DNA from: Akkermansia muciniphila
GTDB taxonomy: Bacteria; Verrucomicrobiota; Verrucomicrobiia; Verrucomicrobiales; Akkermansiaceae
Assembly: GCA_947624785.1 (NCBI GenBank)
Contig: CANQLV010000007.1
Span: 124,001 to 188,000, forward strand
DNA length: 64,000 nt
Direction: 5' to 3'
Each line of letters starts with the position of its first letter. The stretch's first letter is position 1. Below the pieces are notes generated by a model. The model had not been told where the DNA came from and ran no database searches. It saw nothing but the letters and a program-made list of their open reading frames with translations. Both the position numbers and the translations under genes were made by a program. Below are positions 37,065 through 45,652 of the stretch, in pieces.

Positions 37065-39300
37065 CCAGCCGGGGCCTGAAGCCGCGCAGCCGCAGGGAAT
37101 TGAACACCACGCACAGGGAGCTTAAGCTCATGGCTCCGGCGGCAATCATGGGATTCAGCGTCAGGCCGAAGGCCGGATACAGGCACCCGGCGGCCAGCGG
37201 AATGCCGATGATGTTGTAAAAGAAGGCCCAGAAGAGGTTCTGCCTGATGATGTGCAGGGTGGTGCGCCCCAGTTGAAGGGCTTCCGCCACGCCCACGGGA
37301 TTGCTCTTCATCAGCACGATGTCGGAGGATTCCATCGCCAGCTCCGTTCCGGACTTCATGGAGATGCCCACCCGGGCGCAGGCCAGCGCCGGGGCATCGT
37401 TCACGCCGTCCCCCACCATTGCCACCTTGTCCCCGCGTTCCTCCATCTTCATCACATGGGAGGCCTTCTCATCCGGGAGCACGTCGGAAATCACTTCATC
37501 AATGTGCAGTTCCCCGGCCATGTGCCGCGCCGTGGCGGCGTTGTCCCCCGTCAGCATGACCACGCGCAGGTTCATCCGCTTCAGATTATCTATCGCCGCA
37601 CGGCTGTCCGGTTTCAGGGAATCCGCCACCATGATCACTCCGGCAGCGTTGCCTTCCCTGCCTACATACAGCGGGGACGCGCCCTGCCGCATGAATTCCC
37701 GGAGGCGGCCTTCCTCCTCCTTCCAGGAGATGCCCTTGTCCTGCATGAAGCCGGGATTGCCCACCGCATAGGGCACGCCGTCCACTACGCCGGAAATGCC
37801 GCGGCCCGGCACAACGGACAAATCCGCCACCGCGCGGATGGGGAGCTCCAGCAGCCTGGCGTGTTCATAAATGGCTTTCCCTACCGGATGCTCCGACCCC
37901 TGCTCCAAAGCCGCCGCCATTTCCACCAGTCCATCCGCATTCACGCCCTGCTCCGGCAGGACGGCCACCACGCGGGGCTCCCCTTCCGTCAGGGTGCCCG
38001 TCTTGTCAAAAACGACGGTATCCACGCGGCTCAAAGCCTCCAAAGCTCCGGCGGACTTGCACAGGATGCCCAGCCGCGCGCCCCTGCCCGTCCCTACCAT
38101 GATGGCGATGGGCGTGGCAAGCCCCAGAACGCAGGGGCAGGAAATCACCAGCACCGCAATCGCCCTGGCCAGGGCGAAGGAAAATCCCTCCCCGGCGGCC
38201 AGCCACGCAATCAACGATACCAGGGCAACGGCAATCACCGCAGGGACAAAGAAATAACACACCCGGTCCGCCAGCCGTGCAATGGGAGCCTTGGACTGGC
38301 TGGCCTGCTCCACCAGGCGGATCATGCGGGCCAGCGTGGAGTCCCTGCCCACGCGTTCCGCACGGACCTTGAGATACCCGGCCCGGTTGAACGTGCCGCT
38401 GATCACCCGGTCCCCGGCCGTCTTGTCCACCGGCATGCTTTCTCCCGTCAGGTCCGATTCATCCAGCGCGGCCTGTCCTTCTTCAATGACGCCGTCCACC
38501 GGAATCCTCTGCCCGGTTTTCACCACCACCAGATCCCCGTTATGAAGTTCATCCAGCGGAACGGCGCGTTCCGCGCCGTCATGCCACACCAGGGCCTCCT
38601 GGGGGACCAGCTTCACCAGTCCTTTCACGGCGGCGTTCGTCTTGCGGTAGGAGCGGCGTTCCAGATATTTCCCCAGGGAAATCAGGGTGACGATCATGGC
38701 CGCGGATTCAAAATACAGTTCCATTCCGTCCACGTTGGCGCCCTCCCACAGCGCCGCGATCAACAGATACAGCCCGTACAGGAAGGCGGACCCGGAGCCG
38801 ATGGCGATCAGGGAATCCATATTGGGAGACAGCGCGGCAAGCTGGCGCACGCCGTTGATTAAATAATGCCGGTTCAGCCACAGAATCGCGGCAGCCAGAA
38901 GGCACTGCGCCCACAAATTCATCCAGAGCCCCCAGCCCCCTCCCGGAACGGGCCAGTGCCACATGGGCCCCATGGACAGGTACATCAGGGGCACCAGCAG
39001 CAGAACGGACCAAACGAGGCGGGAGCCTCCCGTTTCCTCCTTCCCCTGGCTTTCCTCCCCATCCGCCCCGGAAAGCGGTTCCTCCCGCCAGTCCGCCAGG
39101 TGGAAGCCGGCTTTCTCCACTACGGACGCAATGCGCCCCCTGGCGGGAGAATCGGGCTTTTCAAACAGAACGGTCATCCGCCCCGTCAGCAAATTCAATT
39201 CTACGCGCTCCACCCCCTCCAATCCCTCCACGGCGCGCTCCACCTTGGCAGCACAACCGGCGCAATGCATGCCGGAAACAAGATAGTTCTTTTCTTCCAT
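37057..39300 (-). CDS. copA: Copper-type heavy-metal translocating P-type ATPase
   Basis: Exports monovalent copper (or silver) from the cytoplasm using ATP. The 747-residue product has one N-terminal heavy-metal-associated domain with the metal-binding MHCAGCAAK (Cys13, Cys16), eight expected membrane helices, and the TGES actuator motif (DLTGESMPVDK). The ion-binding CPC is Cys388-Pro389-Cys390 (SCPCVLGLATP), the phosphorylated Asp432 is in DKTGTL, and the ATP-binding block follows (EQGSEHPVGKAI, MLTGDNAATA, GDGVNDAPAL). The CPC motif with downstream Asn/Met/Ser pattern (YNIIGIPLAAGCL, then MSLSSLCVVFNSLRL) fits the Cu+ class. It stands alone; no CopZ chaperone or CueR regulator is adjacent. 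Confidence 0.95.
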   Translation of the reverse strand: MEEKNYLVSGMHCAGCAAKVERAVEGLEGVERVELNLLTGRMTVLFEKPDSPARGRIASVVEKAGFHLADWREEPLSGADGEESQGKEETGGSRLVWSVLLLVPLMYLSMGPMWHWPVPGGGWGLWMNLWAQCLLAAAILWLNRHYLINGVRQLAALSPNMDSLIAIGSGSAFLYGLYLLIAALWEGANVDGMELYFESAAMIVTLISLGKYLERRSYRKTNAAVKGLVKLVPQEALVWHDGAERAVPLDELHNGDLVVVKTGQRIPVDGVIEEGQAALDESDLTGESMPVDKTAGDRVISGTFNRAGYLKVRAERVGRDSTLARMIRLVEQASQSKAPIARLADRVCYFFVPAVIAVALVSLIAWLAAGEGFSFALARAIAVLVISCPCVLGLATPIAIMVGTGRGARLGILCKSAGALEALSRVDTVVFDKTGTLTEGEPRVVAVLPEQGVNADGLVEMAAALEQGSEHPVGKAIYEHARLLELPIRAVADLSVVPGRGISGVVDGVPYAVGNPGFMQDKGISWKEEEGRLREFMRQGASPLYVGREGNAAGVIMVADSLKPDSRAAIDNLKRMNLRVVMLTGDNAATARHMAGELHIDEVISDVLPDEKASHVMKMEERGDKVAMVGDGVNDAPALACARVGISMKSGTELAMESSDIVLMKSNPVGVAEALQLGRTTLHIIRQNLFWAFFYNIIGIPLAAGCLYPAFGLTLNPMIAAGAMSLSSLCVVFNSLRLRGFRPRLEK

Positions 39301-39482
39301 TGTCGTTAAAACGGAGTGTTTGATTTTCCGGAACCAAAGAAGGCTCCCATGTTGTTAGGTGAAACTAATCCCATCAATCCCGTTTCTCAAGCCGCTTTCG
39401 CGGCTTCACCTTTTTCCGATAAAAAATGACAAAAAAACGCCCGCTCCCTCGTAACAGTAACAAACACCTTTATCCTTTCGTC

Positions 39483-40448
39483 ATGAGCGCTCCCTCCCTG
39501 TTCCAAGTCCTGGCCTGCACGGTCCTGTTGTCCACCCCCCTCCACGCCCAGCTTTACACCCTGCACGGGGACGGCGTCAAAAAAACCGAGAGGGTGGTGG
39601 AAAAAGCGGATTATTCCGATTACGAACTCGTCTGGCACGACGAGTTCGACAAGGACGGCCGCCCGGACCACGCCAAGTGGAATTACGAACACGGATTCGT
39701 CCGCAACAAGGAGGAGCAGTGGTACCAGCCGGAAAACGCCCGGTGCAAGGACGGCATGCTGATTATTGAAGGCAAAAAGGAAAAACATGCCAATCCCCAT
39801 TACGATCCGGCGGGAAAGAATTGGCAGACGACGCGCAAGGAAGCGGAGTACACCTCCGCCTCCCTGACCACGCGTGGCAAGTTTTCCTGGCTGTACGGGC
39901 GGTTTGAAATCAGGGCCAGATTCAGCCCGCGGGAGGGCATGTGGCCCGCCTTCTGGACCATGGGCGTCAAGGAAGGGTGGCCCATGTGCGGGGAAATAGA
40001 CATCATGGAGTACTACCAGTCCACCTACCTGGCCAACCTCTGCTGGGCCTCCCCCAAAAAACACGTGGGCAAATGGAGCACCACCTACACGCCGCTCAAA
40101 TGGCTCCTGGAAAGGCATGCGGACTGGGCGGACAGCTTCCATGTCTTCCGCATGGACTGGGATGAAAAGGAAGTGCGCCTGTACGCGGACGACATCCTGC
40201 TGAACAGGACGTCCCTGGACAACACCGTCAACGCCGTTTACAAGGAAGTCGCCAACCCCTTCCGCCAGCCCCACTTCATCATCCTGAACCTGGCCATGGG
40301 CTCCACCGGCGGCGATCTGAGCAAACTGCCCCTTCCGCAGAAGTATGAAATAGACTACGTCCGCATTTACCAGAAAAAGGATTCCCCCCACAAAGGAACC
40401 ATCCCGTACCAGCCGGAAAAGAAGCTTGAACCCCGCGGAAAACAGTAA
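39483..40448 (+). CDS. Glycoside hydrolase family 16 endo-glycanase, exported
   Basis: Exported endo-beta-glycosidase; in A. muciniphila, GH16 enzymes cut poly-LacNAc-containing O-glycans of mucin. The start at 39483 (MSAPSLFQVLACTVLLSTPLHAQ) gives a clean signal peptide (about 1-23) and 321 residues. The catalytic motif is complete: Glu171 (nucleophile), Asp173, Glu176 in CGEIDIMEYY. Supporting blocks are YELVWHDEFDKDGRPDHAKWNYEHGF, ASLTTRGKFSWLYGRFEIRARFSPREGMWPAFWTMG, FHVFRMDWDEKEVRLYADD and HFIILNLAMGS. The last 25 residues are polar. From memory it corresponds to the GH16 of the Amuc_0875 region; this match is unverified. It faces the copper ATPase gene divergently. Confidence 0.93.
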   Translation: MSAPSLFQVLACTVLLSTPLHAQLYTLHGDGVKKTERVVEKADYSDYELVWHDEFDKDGRPDHAKWNYEHGFVRNKEEQWYQPENARCKDGMLIIEGKKEKHANPHYDPAGKNWQTTRKEAEYTSASLTTRGKFSWLYGRFEIRARFSPREGMWPAFWTMGVKEGWPMCGEIDIMEYYQSTYLANLCWASPKKHVGKWSTTYTPLKWLLERHADWADSFHVFRMDWDEKEVRLYADDILLNRTSLDNTVNAVYKEVANPFRQPHFIILNLAMGSTGGDLSKLPLPQKYEIDYVRIYQKKDSPHKGTIPYQPEKKLEPRGKQ

Positions 40449-40554
40449 CAGGGCAGGAAAAATCCTTACTCCCTCGGAGGGCTATGACCTGTCATGCCGT
40501 TTTCCGGCAATAGGATGGAAGGGATGAGGGAAAGCCTCTCCTTGCAGCCGCCTT

Positions 40555-41208
40555 TTATTCAGCGGCCTTCCCCTTGAGCACCAGGAGAACGTGTTCCGCC
40601 ATGAGGGCGTGCCCTTCCGCGTTGGGATGCACGCCGTCCACCAGCAGGCTGCCCTTGCCCTTCATCACCTTGTTAAGGTCGATCACCCTGGATTTGGTGC
40701 TCTTGGCCGCCTGCCGGATGAGTGGAATGACTTCCTTTTCAAGGCATTCCCTGCTGATACCCCCTTCCCTGGCTTCCTGGGACGGGATAGGCAGCAGGCA
40801 GTATACCTTCAGTTTGGGATTCTGCTTGCGGAATTCCGTGATGATCTCCTTGTAATTGTTTACAAAATCATCCTTGTGGCTCCAATTCACCTTTTTGCTG
40901 TCATTGGTGCCCAGGCCGATCAACAGCATGTCAGGCTTGAACGCCAGCGCGTCCTGATAGGCCTTCTCCCGCGTGATGGGGCGGTCCCCCTTGAACAGCA
41001 GGCAGCGCGCCGATACGCCGAAGTTTCCTACTTCCGCCTTCCCGTCCAAAGCCTTCGCAATCCGGGACACCCAGCAGTCTTCCTTCTTAACCCCCATCCC
41101 GGCGGTGATGCTGTCCCCCAGGCAGGCCAGCTTCACTGCGGCGGCGCAATCCGCCGGCAGAAAAGCTGCCAGCAGCCCTATCCACAACAAGACAATAAAC
41201 TTTTTCAT
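40555..41208 (-). CDS. Exported SGNH/GDSL hydrolase
   Basis: Exported esterase of the SGNH family, which removes acyl groups such as O-acetyl from carbohydrates or lipids. The 217-residue product has a signal peptide (MKKFIVLLWIGLLAAFLPADCAAA, about 1-24), the catalytic Ser33 in LACLGDSITAGMG, block II Gly in VGNFGVSARCLL, the Asn in IGLGTNDSKK, and the catalytic Asp191 and His194 in LLVDGVHPNAEGH. The Asn of GTND and the Ser-Asp-His triad are intact. A role in deacetylating mucin O-glycans or sialic acid is plausible but unproven. The gene lies after the efp terminator and stands alone. Confidence 0.88.
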   Translation of the reverse strand: MKKFIVLLWIGLLAAFLPADCAAAVKLACLGDSITAGMGVKKEDCWVSRIAKALDGKAEVGNFGVSARCLLFKGDRPITREKAYQDALAFKPDMLLIGLGTNDSKKVNWSHKDDFVNNYKEIITEFRKQNPKLKVYCLLPIPSQEAREGGISRECLEKEVIPLIRQAAKSTKSRVIDLNKVMKGKGSLLVDGVHPNAEGHALMAEHVLLVLKGKAAE

Positions 41209-41311
41209 GGAGTAAAATATTACAATGAAAATGGCTTACAGGAAGCGGCCTCAAATGTAAAGCCCGTACTCCCGCCCGTTTTCTGGACTTTTCCCACGCC
41301 GCCCCGTCATG

Positions 41312-41348
41312 AAAAAGTCCCGGCCGGATAAAACCGGACGGGACTTTT
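41312..41348 (-). terminator. Rho-independent terminator after efp
   Basis: AAAAGTCCCG plus CCGG-rich inner pairs form a long stem around ATAAAA (41312-41348). On the minus strand the second arm ends in GGGACTTTTTC, giving a U-run. The stem lies 24 bases after the efp stop and ends its transcript. It could also act in the plus direction. Confidence 0.75.
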
Positions 41349-41371
41349 CAAATAACAGGAAAAGGGAACGC

Positions 41372-41938
41372 TTAGTTCACGCGGCCCAGGTAGGAACCGT
41401 CTTCCGTCTTTACGGAAATCTTTTCACCGGGCTTGATGAAGAGGGGCACCTGCACCACCAGGCCGGTGGTCATCGTGGCGGACTTGTAAACGTTGTTCGC
41501 GCTGTCGCCCTTGACGCCTTCCGGAGCTTCCGCCACTTCCATGGTGATGGCGGCGGGGAGTTCCACGGAAACAACCGTCTCATCCGTGAAAAGCAGGATG
41601 TAGATGTTGCCTTCCATCAGGTAATCCTTGACGGGTTCCACGATGTCCGGAGACACGGTAATGTCTTCGTACGTATCGGGGTTCATGAAATGGTAGCCCA
41701 TGCCGTCAATGTAGCTGAACTCATATTCCTCACGGGCGAGGTTCACGCCTTCCAGGGATTCATTGGAAGTCAGGCGAAGGTTATATACCTTCTTGGTGGA
41801 AATGCTGCGGATGCTCATTTGCACGTAGGAGGCCATGCGGGGGGGGCATTTGTGCTCCATGCTGACCACGACGCAAACGTCATTGTTATGATTAACCGCG
41901 TGTCCCTTGCGAAGATTGATTACGGGTACTTTTGCCAT
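41372..41938 (-). CDS. efp: Elongation factor P with arginine at the modified position
   Basis: Relieves ribosome stalling at consecutive prolines. The 188-residue product shows the EF-P fold: an N-terminal KOW-like domain (MAKVPVINLRKGHAVNHNNDVCVV), an EMD middle domain with YNLRLTSNESLEGVNLAREEYEFSYIDGMGYHFMNPDTYEDITV, and a C-terminal OB domain ending TEDGSYLGRVN. The loop that carries the post-translationally modified residue reads HKCPPRMA; its Arg34 aligns with Lys34 of E. coli EF-P. An arginine there is characteristic of EF-P modified by EarP rhamnosylation and also of the EfpL/YeiP paralogue. The start at 41938 is well placed. Which modifying enzyme exists in the genome cannot be seen from this window. 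Confidence 0.88.
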   Translation of the reverse strand: MAKVPVINLRKGHAVNHNNDVCVVVSMEHKCPPRMASYVQMSIRSISTKKVYNLRLTSNESLEGVNLAREEYEFSYIDGMGYHFMNPDTYEDITVSPDIVEPVKDYLMEGNIYILLFTDETVVSVELPAAITMEVAEAPEGVKGDSANNVYKSATMTTGLVVQVPLFIKPGEKISVKTEDGSYLGRVN

Positions 41939-42060
41939 GCGGCCCGTACCATACCATGTTTTCCCCTCCCGTCAAGCCGAAAAAACGCGCCAAACCCTTG
42001 ATGCGCTTGGAGAAAACGCCTTTGGACGGGTGGCCAGAAAGGCTGGAAAAACCATCGTTC

Positions 42061-42519
42061 CTACCGGCTGAGATCCTGCTGGAACAGGACCTTGATGCCG
42101 CTGGAATTCAGCACGGTGCGCCCGAAGCTGAGGTCGTCCACATGAAGGGCGACCAGAGAGCCCCGCGCCACGCAGGGCATCAGGGGATACAGGAAGTTGA
42201 CGTTCATTTCCGCGGCATACAGCGCATCCAGGCATTTCTTGAGGTCCGCGGGGCCATGGCGGAGAACCGCCACCAGAACCTCGGATTCCGTGTAGCAGAT
42301 GCCCTTTTCCAGAAAGATTTCCGACGTCCGTTCCGGATCGCTGACAATCAGGCGCGCAATGGTCGCCTCATGGCAGTCGTGCATGCTGAACCCCAGGCAG
42401 AAGATGCCGTGCATGTCCAGCAGGCCGAGGAGGGCGGACAGCGCCCCCACCCGGTTCTGGAGCATGATGGAATATTGCTTTATCGTACTGCCGGGGGCTT
42501 TGATGGCTTCTTCCTTCAT
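42061..42519 (-). CDS. ACT-domain protein downstream of argD
   Basis: A 152-residue cytoplasmic protein with ACT-like regulatory folds: TIKQYSIMLQNRVGALSALLGLLDMHGIFCLGFSMHD in the first half and VLRHGPADLKKCLDALYAAEMNVNFLYPLM in the second, giving two ACT-like repeats. ACT domains bind amino acids and often control amino-acid enzymes. The gene follows argD after 27 bases on the same strand, so it may regulate arginine or related amino-acid synthesis. It has no catalytic domain. It could instead belong to the family of stand-alone ACT sensors in Verrucomicrobiota, whose ligand is unknown. Confidence 0.72.
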   Translation of the reverse strand: MKEEAIKAPGSTIKQYSIMLQNRVGALSALLGLLDMHGIFCLGFSMHDCHEATIARLIVSDPERTSEIFLEKGICYTESEVLVAVLRHGPADLKKCLDALYAAEMNVNFLYPLMPCVARGSLVALHVDDLSFGRTVLNSSGIKVLFQQDLSR

Positions 42520-42546
42520 AACAATAAAGCAAACGGGGGTGATGTT

Positions 42547-43803
42547 CTATTTAACGTATGTCTTAAGCACGCGCTTGATGATGGCAAGCGCCTGCTGGAC
42601 TTCTTCTTCACTCACGTTCAGCGGAGGCAGCAGGCGGACGGTTTCCGGCCCGGCGGGAACGGAAAGCAGGCCCTCCTGCCGCAGGGCTTCCACCACCACG
42701 GCGGCAATCGTCTTGCCTTCCGGCGCTTCCACCATTTCCGGATTAAGGCCGATGCCCAGCAACAGGCCCAGTCCGCGCACGCCCTGGACCACGGGCAGGT
42801 TCCAGGATTCTATTTCCGCGCGGATTTCCGCGCCCAGGCGCCGCGCCCGTTCCGGGAGCCCCTGGGAGACGATTTCCCGCAGCACGGCCAGACCGACTGT
42901 GGTGCCGAGCGGATTGCCGCCATACGTGGAGCCATGGGAGCCGGGGTCCATGATGGAGGCAAGCTCCGTGCCCCGGTCGTCAATGGCGCGGTCGGAAATC
43001 CAGAAGCCGCCGATGGGAAAACCGCCGCCAAGAGCCTTGGCCCAGGAAACGCCGTCCGGCTCCACGTCCGGAGCCACGGCGCGCCATCCCATGATGTCGC
43101 CGCAGCGGCCAAAGCCGCACTGCACTTCATCCATCAGCAGCAGCAGATCGTGCTCCCTGCACAATTGTGCCAGGCCGCGCAGGAATTCCGGAGTCACGCA
43201 GTTGACGCCGCCTTCCCCCTGGATGGTCTCCAGCATGAAGGCTACCGTTTCCGGCCTGATGGCCTCGCGGGCCGTTTCCAGATCATTGAAAGGCAGATGG
43301 CGGAATCCCGGCAGCATGGGGTCAAAGCCTATCTTGATTTTATCCTGCCCCGTGGCGGACATGCTGCCCAGCGTTCTTCCGTGGAAGGATTTGTTGAACG
43401 TAAGCACTTCATAACGGGGCTTGCCGTCCGCCTGGGGCTTCCGGTGGCCGTAGCGGCGCGCCACCTTGATCAAGCCGTCATTGGATTCCGCGCCGCTGTT
43501 GGAGAAGAAGACTTTCCCCGGACGCTCCACGCATTTGGTCACGATGAATTCCGCCAGATCCGCCTGCTGGGGAATCTGGTACAGGTTGGAGCAGTGCACC
43601 AGCGTGGCCGCCTGCTTTTGCAGGGCCTGCGTTACCACGGGATGGCAATGCCCCAGCGCGCAAGTGGCAATGCCGGCACAGAAGTCCAGATAGCACTTTC
43701 CCGTGCTGTCCCACAGTCGGGAGCCTTCCCCGCGGACGGCAGCCATGGGATAACGGCCATAGGAATGGAGTACGTACTGGTTGAGTTTTTCTTCTGTGTT
43801 CAT
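42547..43803 (-). CDS. argD: Acetylornithine aminotransferase (class III)
   Basis: PLP-dependent aminotransferase that makes N-acetylornithine in arginine synthesis (it can also act in lysine synthesis). The 418-residue product has the ArgD pattern: YLDFCAGIATCALGHCHPVV, LVHCSNLYQIPQQADLAEFI, VFFSNSGAESNDGLIKVARRYG, KSFHGRTLGSMSATGQDK. The later blocks are LLLMDEVQCGFGRCGDIMGW and the PLP-binding Lys256 in SWAKALGGGFPIGGF. The C-terminal GSTYGGNPLGTTVGLAVLREI is also typical. It is the first gene of a two-gene unit with the ACT protein. Related enzymes such as ornithine or 4-aminobutyrate aminotransferases share the fold, but the VHCSNLY block and length favour ArgD. Confidence 0.9.
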   Translation of the reverse strand: MNTEEKLNQYVLHSYGRYPMAAVRGEGSRLWDSTGKCYLDFCAGIATCALGHCHPVVTQALQKQAATLVHCSNLYQIPQQADLAEFIVTKCVERPGKVFFSNSGAESNDGLIKVARRYGHRKPQADGKPRYEVLTFNKSFHGRTLGSMSATGQDKIKIGFDPMLPGFRHLPFNDLETAREAIRPETVAFMLETIQGEGGVNCVTPEFLRGLAQLCREHDLLLLMDEVQCGFGRCGDIMGWRAVAPDVEPDGVSWAKALGGGFPIGGFWISDRAIDDRGTELASIMDPGSHGSTYGGNPLGTTVGLAVLREIVSQGLPERARRLGAEIRAEIESWNLPVVQGVRGLGLLLGIGLNPEMVEAPEGKTIAAVVVEALRQEGLLSVPAGPETVRLLPPLNVSEEEVQQALAIIKRVLKTYVK

Positions 43804-43990
43804 AAGTTAAGGCGATACGGGTGTAGTTTGCGCTTCTGGCCCCGTCTGTAAATGATTTTTTTGGGAGCCACGTCATGATTCTCACATTTTATCCCGGCTG
43901 GTAGTCATATCTCTGTTCGGCGGCATTTCATTTTTCTTTTCTTTTATCCTTTTGCCGTCAGAATAAATCTACAACCAGCAGCAATCCACC

Positions 43991-44404
43991 ATGGCACATT
44001 TTTTCAATCCCAAAGGTTTTCTGGAGGAATTCAAGGCATTCGCCCTTAAAGGAAATGTCATTGACCTGGCGGTGGCGGTCGTCATCGGCGGCGCGTTCAA
44101 CAAAATCGTTTCCGTCTTCGTCTCCAGCATCATCACCCCCATCATCGGCTACCTCACCTCCGGCGTGAACCTGGCGTACCTGACGCTGAAACTGGGGGAC
44201 GTGGAACTGAAATACGGAGAACTGCTCCAGGCGACCATTGATTTCATCATCATCGCCTTCTCCATCTTCGTGGCCATCAAGCTCATCGGCTCGCTGAGGC
44301 GCAAGAGTGAAGAAACGCCCGCGGCTCCCGCGCCCAAGCCGGATGACGTCGTTCTGCTGGAACAGATCCGGGACATCCTGCAAAAACAGGCGGACGCCAA
44401 ATAA
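43991..44404 (+). CDS. mscL: Large-conductance mechanosensitive channel
   Basis: Homopentameric membrane channel that opens under extreme osmotic downshock. The 137-residue length, N-terminal helix (FLEEFKAFALKGNVIDLAVAVVIGGAFNKIVSVFVSSIITPIIGYLT), periplasmic loop with LAYLTLKLG...ELKYGELLQATIDF, second membrane helix IIIAFSIFVAIKLI and the charged C-terminal helix PDDVVLLEQIRDILQKQADAK are all typical. The gene is followed by the alkaline phosphatase gene after 88 bases, on the same strand but probably not in the same unit. Confidence 0.96.
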   Translation: MAHFFNPKGFLEEFKAFALKGNVIDLAVAVVIGGAFNKIVSVFVSSIITPIIGYLTSGVNLAYLTLKLGDVELKYGELLQATIDFIIIAFSIFVAIKLIGSLRRKSEETPAAPAPKPDDVVLLEQIRDILQKQADAK

Positions 44405-44492
44405 GGCCGCCAACAGCGTTTGCGCCGGTTTCCCGCGGAACCGGCACATTTTTCCTCTTTACTTGTTCCACCGCAGGCGGGAAAGTGGCAGC

Positions 44493-45644
44493 ATGACTCC
44501 CCTCCTGCGCTCCGTTGCCTGCGCCCTGCTGCTCGCTCCGCCCCTGCTTCCGGCGGCGGAAACCCAGCGCTTCGTTCTGGAACGCCCCTACCAGGTGGCG
44601 GAAATTCCGGAGCCTGACCGGAACCTCCCCGTCACCAACGTCATCCTGATGATTGGGGACGGCATGGGCATCCATCACCTTTCCGCGGCCTGGGCGGCCA
44701 ACCGCGGGCGCCTGTTCATTGAAAACTGCCCGGTGACGGGCATCTCCAAAACCTGGTGCGCGGACAAGCTGGTAACGGACTCCGCCGCCGCAGGCACCGC
44801 CATGGCGACGGGAACCAAGACGCTCTACAAAAGGGTGGCCGTGTGCCCCAGGGGAAAGAAGCTGGATTCCCTGGTGGACAAGGCGGCGGACATGGGCAAA
44901 TCCACCGGCGTGATCGCCACCTGCGAGCTGAACGACGCCACTCCGGCCGCCTTCTGCGCCAATAATGAAAAAAGGTCGGACTCCTACGGCATCATCGGGG
45001 ATTATCCCCATTCCCGCGCCGACTTCATTTTCGGCGGCGGCGGCAAGTATTTCACGCAAAGGCCGGACGGGAGGGACATTTTCAAGGAGATGCAGGCGCA
45101 GGGCTACCGCGTTGCCCGCACCTGGGAGGAAGCCGCCGCACTGCCGCCCGGAAAAACGCTGGCCGTCACCGCTCCGGGGAATCTACCCCCTCCCTCCAGG
45201 CGGGGCGACGTTCTCCGCAAAGCCGCGCTGAAGGCGCTGGATACCCTTTCCCGGAATCCCAACGGCTTTTTCCTGATGGTGGAAGGCTCCAACATCGACA
45301 AGGCCGCACACAGCAACAAGCTGAAGGAAATGATGGAGGAGCTCCTGGATTTTGACCGGACAGCCGGGGCCGTGCTGGACTGGGCCTCAAAGCATCCCGG
45401 CACCCTGGTCGTCATCACGGCGGACCATAACACGGGCGCGTTCGCACTCACGGGCGGCAACCGGGAGAAAGGGGAAATAAACGCCCAGTTCGGCTCCGGC
45501 AATCACGACGGCATGGCCGTTCCGGTGTACGCCTTCGGCGCGGGAAGCGGCGCATTCACCGGAATTTACGAAAATACGGACATCTTCCGCAAGATCATGG
45601 AGGCCTTCAAAAAAGGGGCGGCCAAACCCGCGCCCGGGCGTTAA
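44493..45644 (+). CDS. Alkaline phosphatase, exported
   Basis: Exported phosphomonoesterase of the alkaline phosphatase superfamily, releasing phosphate or acting on phosphorylated host molecules. From the start at 44493 (MTPLLRSVACALLLAPPLLPAA) there is a signal peptide (about 1-21) and 383 residues. Zinc/magnesium and catalytic motifs are in place: Asp56 in MIGDGMG, nucleophile Ser97 in VTDSAAAGTAMATG, LMVEGSNIDKAAHSNK near 270, and ITADHNTGAF near 310. It is shorter than E. coli PhoA (about 450 mature residues) and resembles the compact Bacteroidota/Bacillus forms. A frame-open extension upstream lies in the mscL 3' region and is unlikely. Confidence 0.9.
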   Translation: MTPLLRSVACALLLAPPLLPAAETQRFVLERPYQVAEIPEPDRNLPVTNVILMIGDGMGIHHLSAAWAANRGRLFIENCPVTGISKTWCADKLVTDSAAAGTAMATGTKTLYKRVAVCPRGKKLDSLVDKAADMGKSTGVIATCELNDATPAAFCANNEKRSDSYGIIGDYPHSRADFIFGGGGKYFTQRPDGRDIFKEMQAQGYRVARTWEEAAALPPGKTLAVTAPGNLPPPSRRGDVLRKAALKALDTLSRNPNGFFLMVEGSNIDKAAHSNKLKEMMEELLDFDRTAGAVLDWASKHPGTLVVITADHNTGAFALTGGNREKGEINAQFGSGNHDGMAVPVYAFGAGSGAFTGIYENTDIFRKIMEAFKKGAAKPAPGR

Positions 45645-45652
45645 AACTTCTG

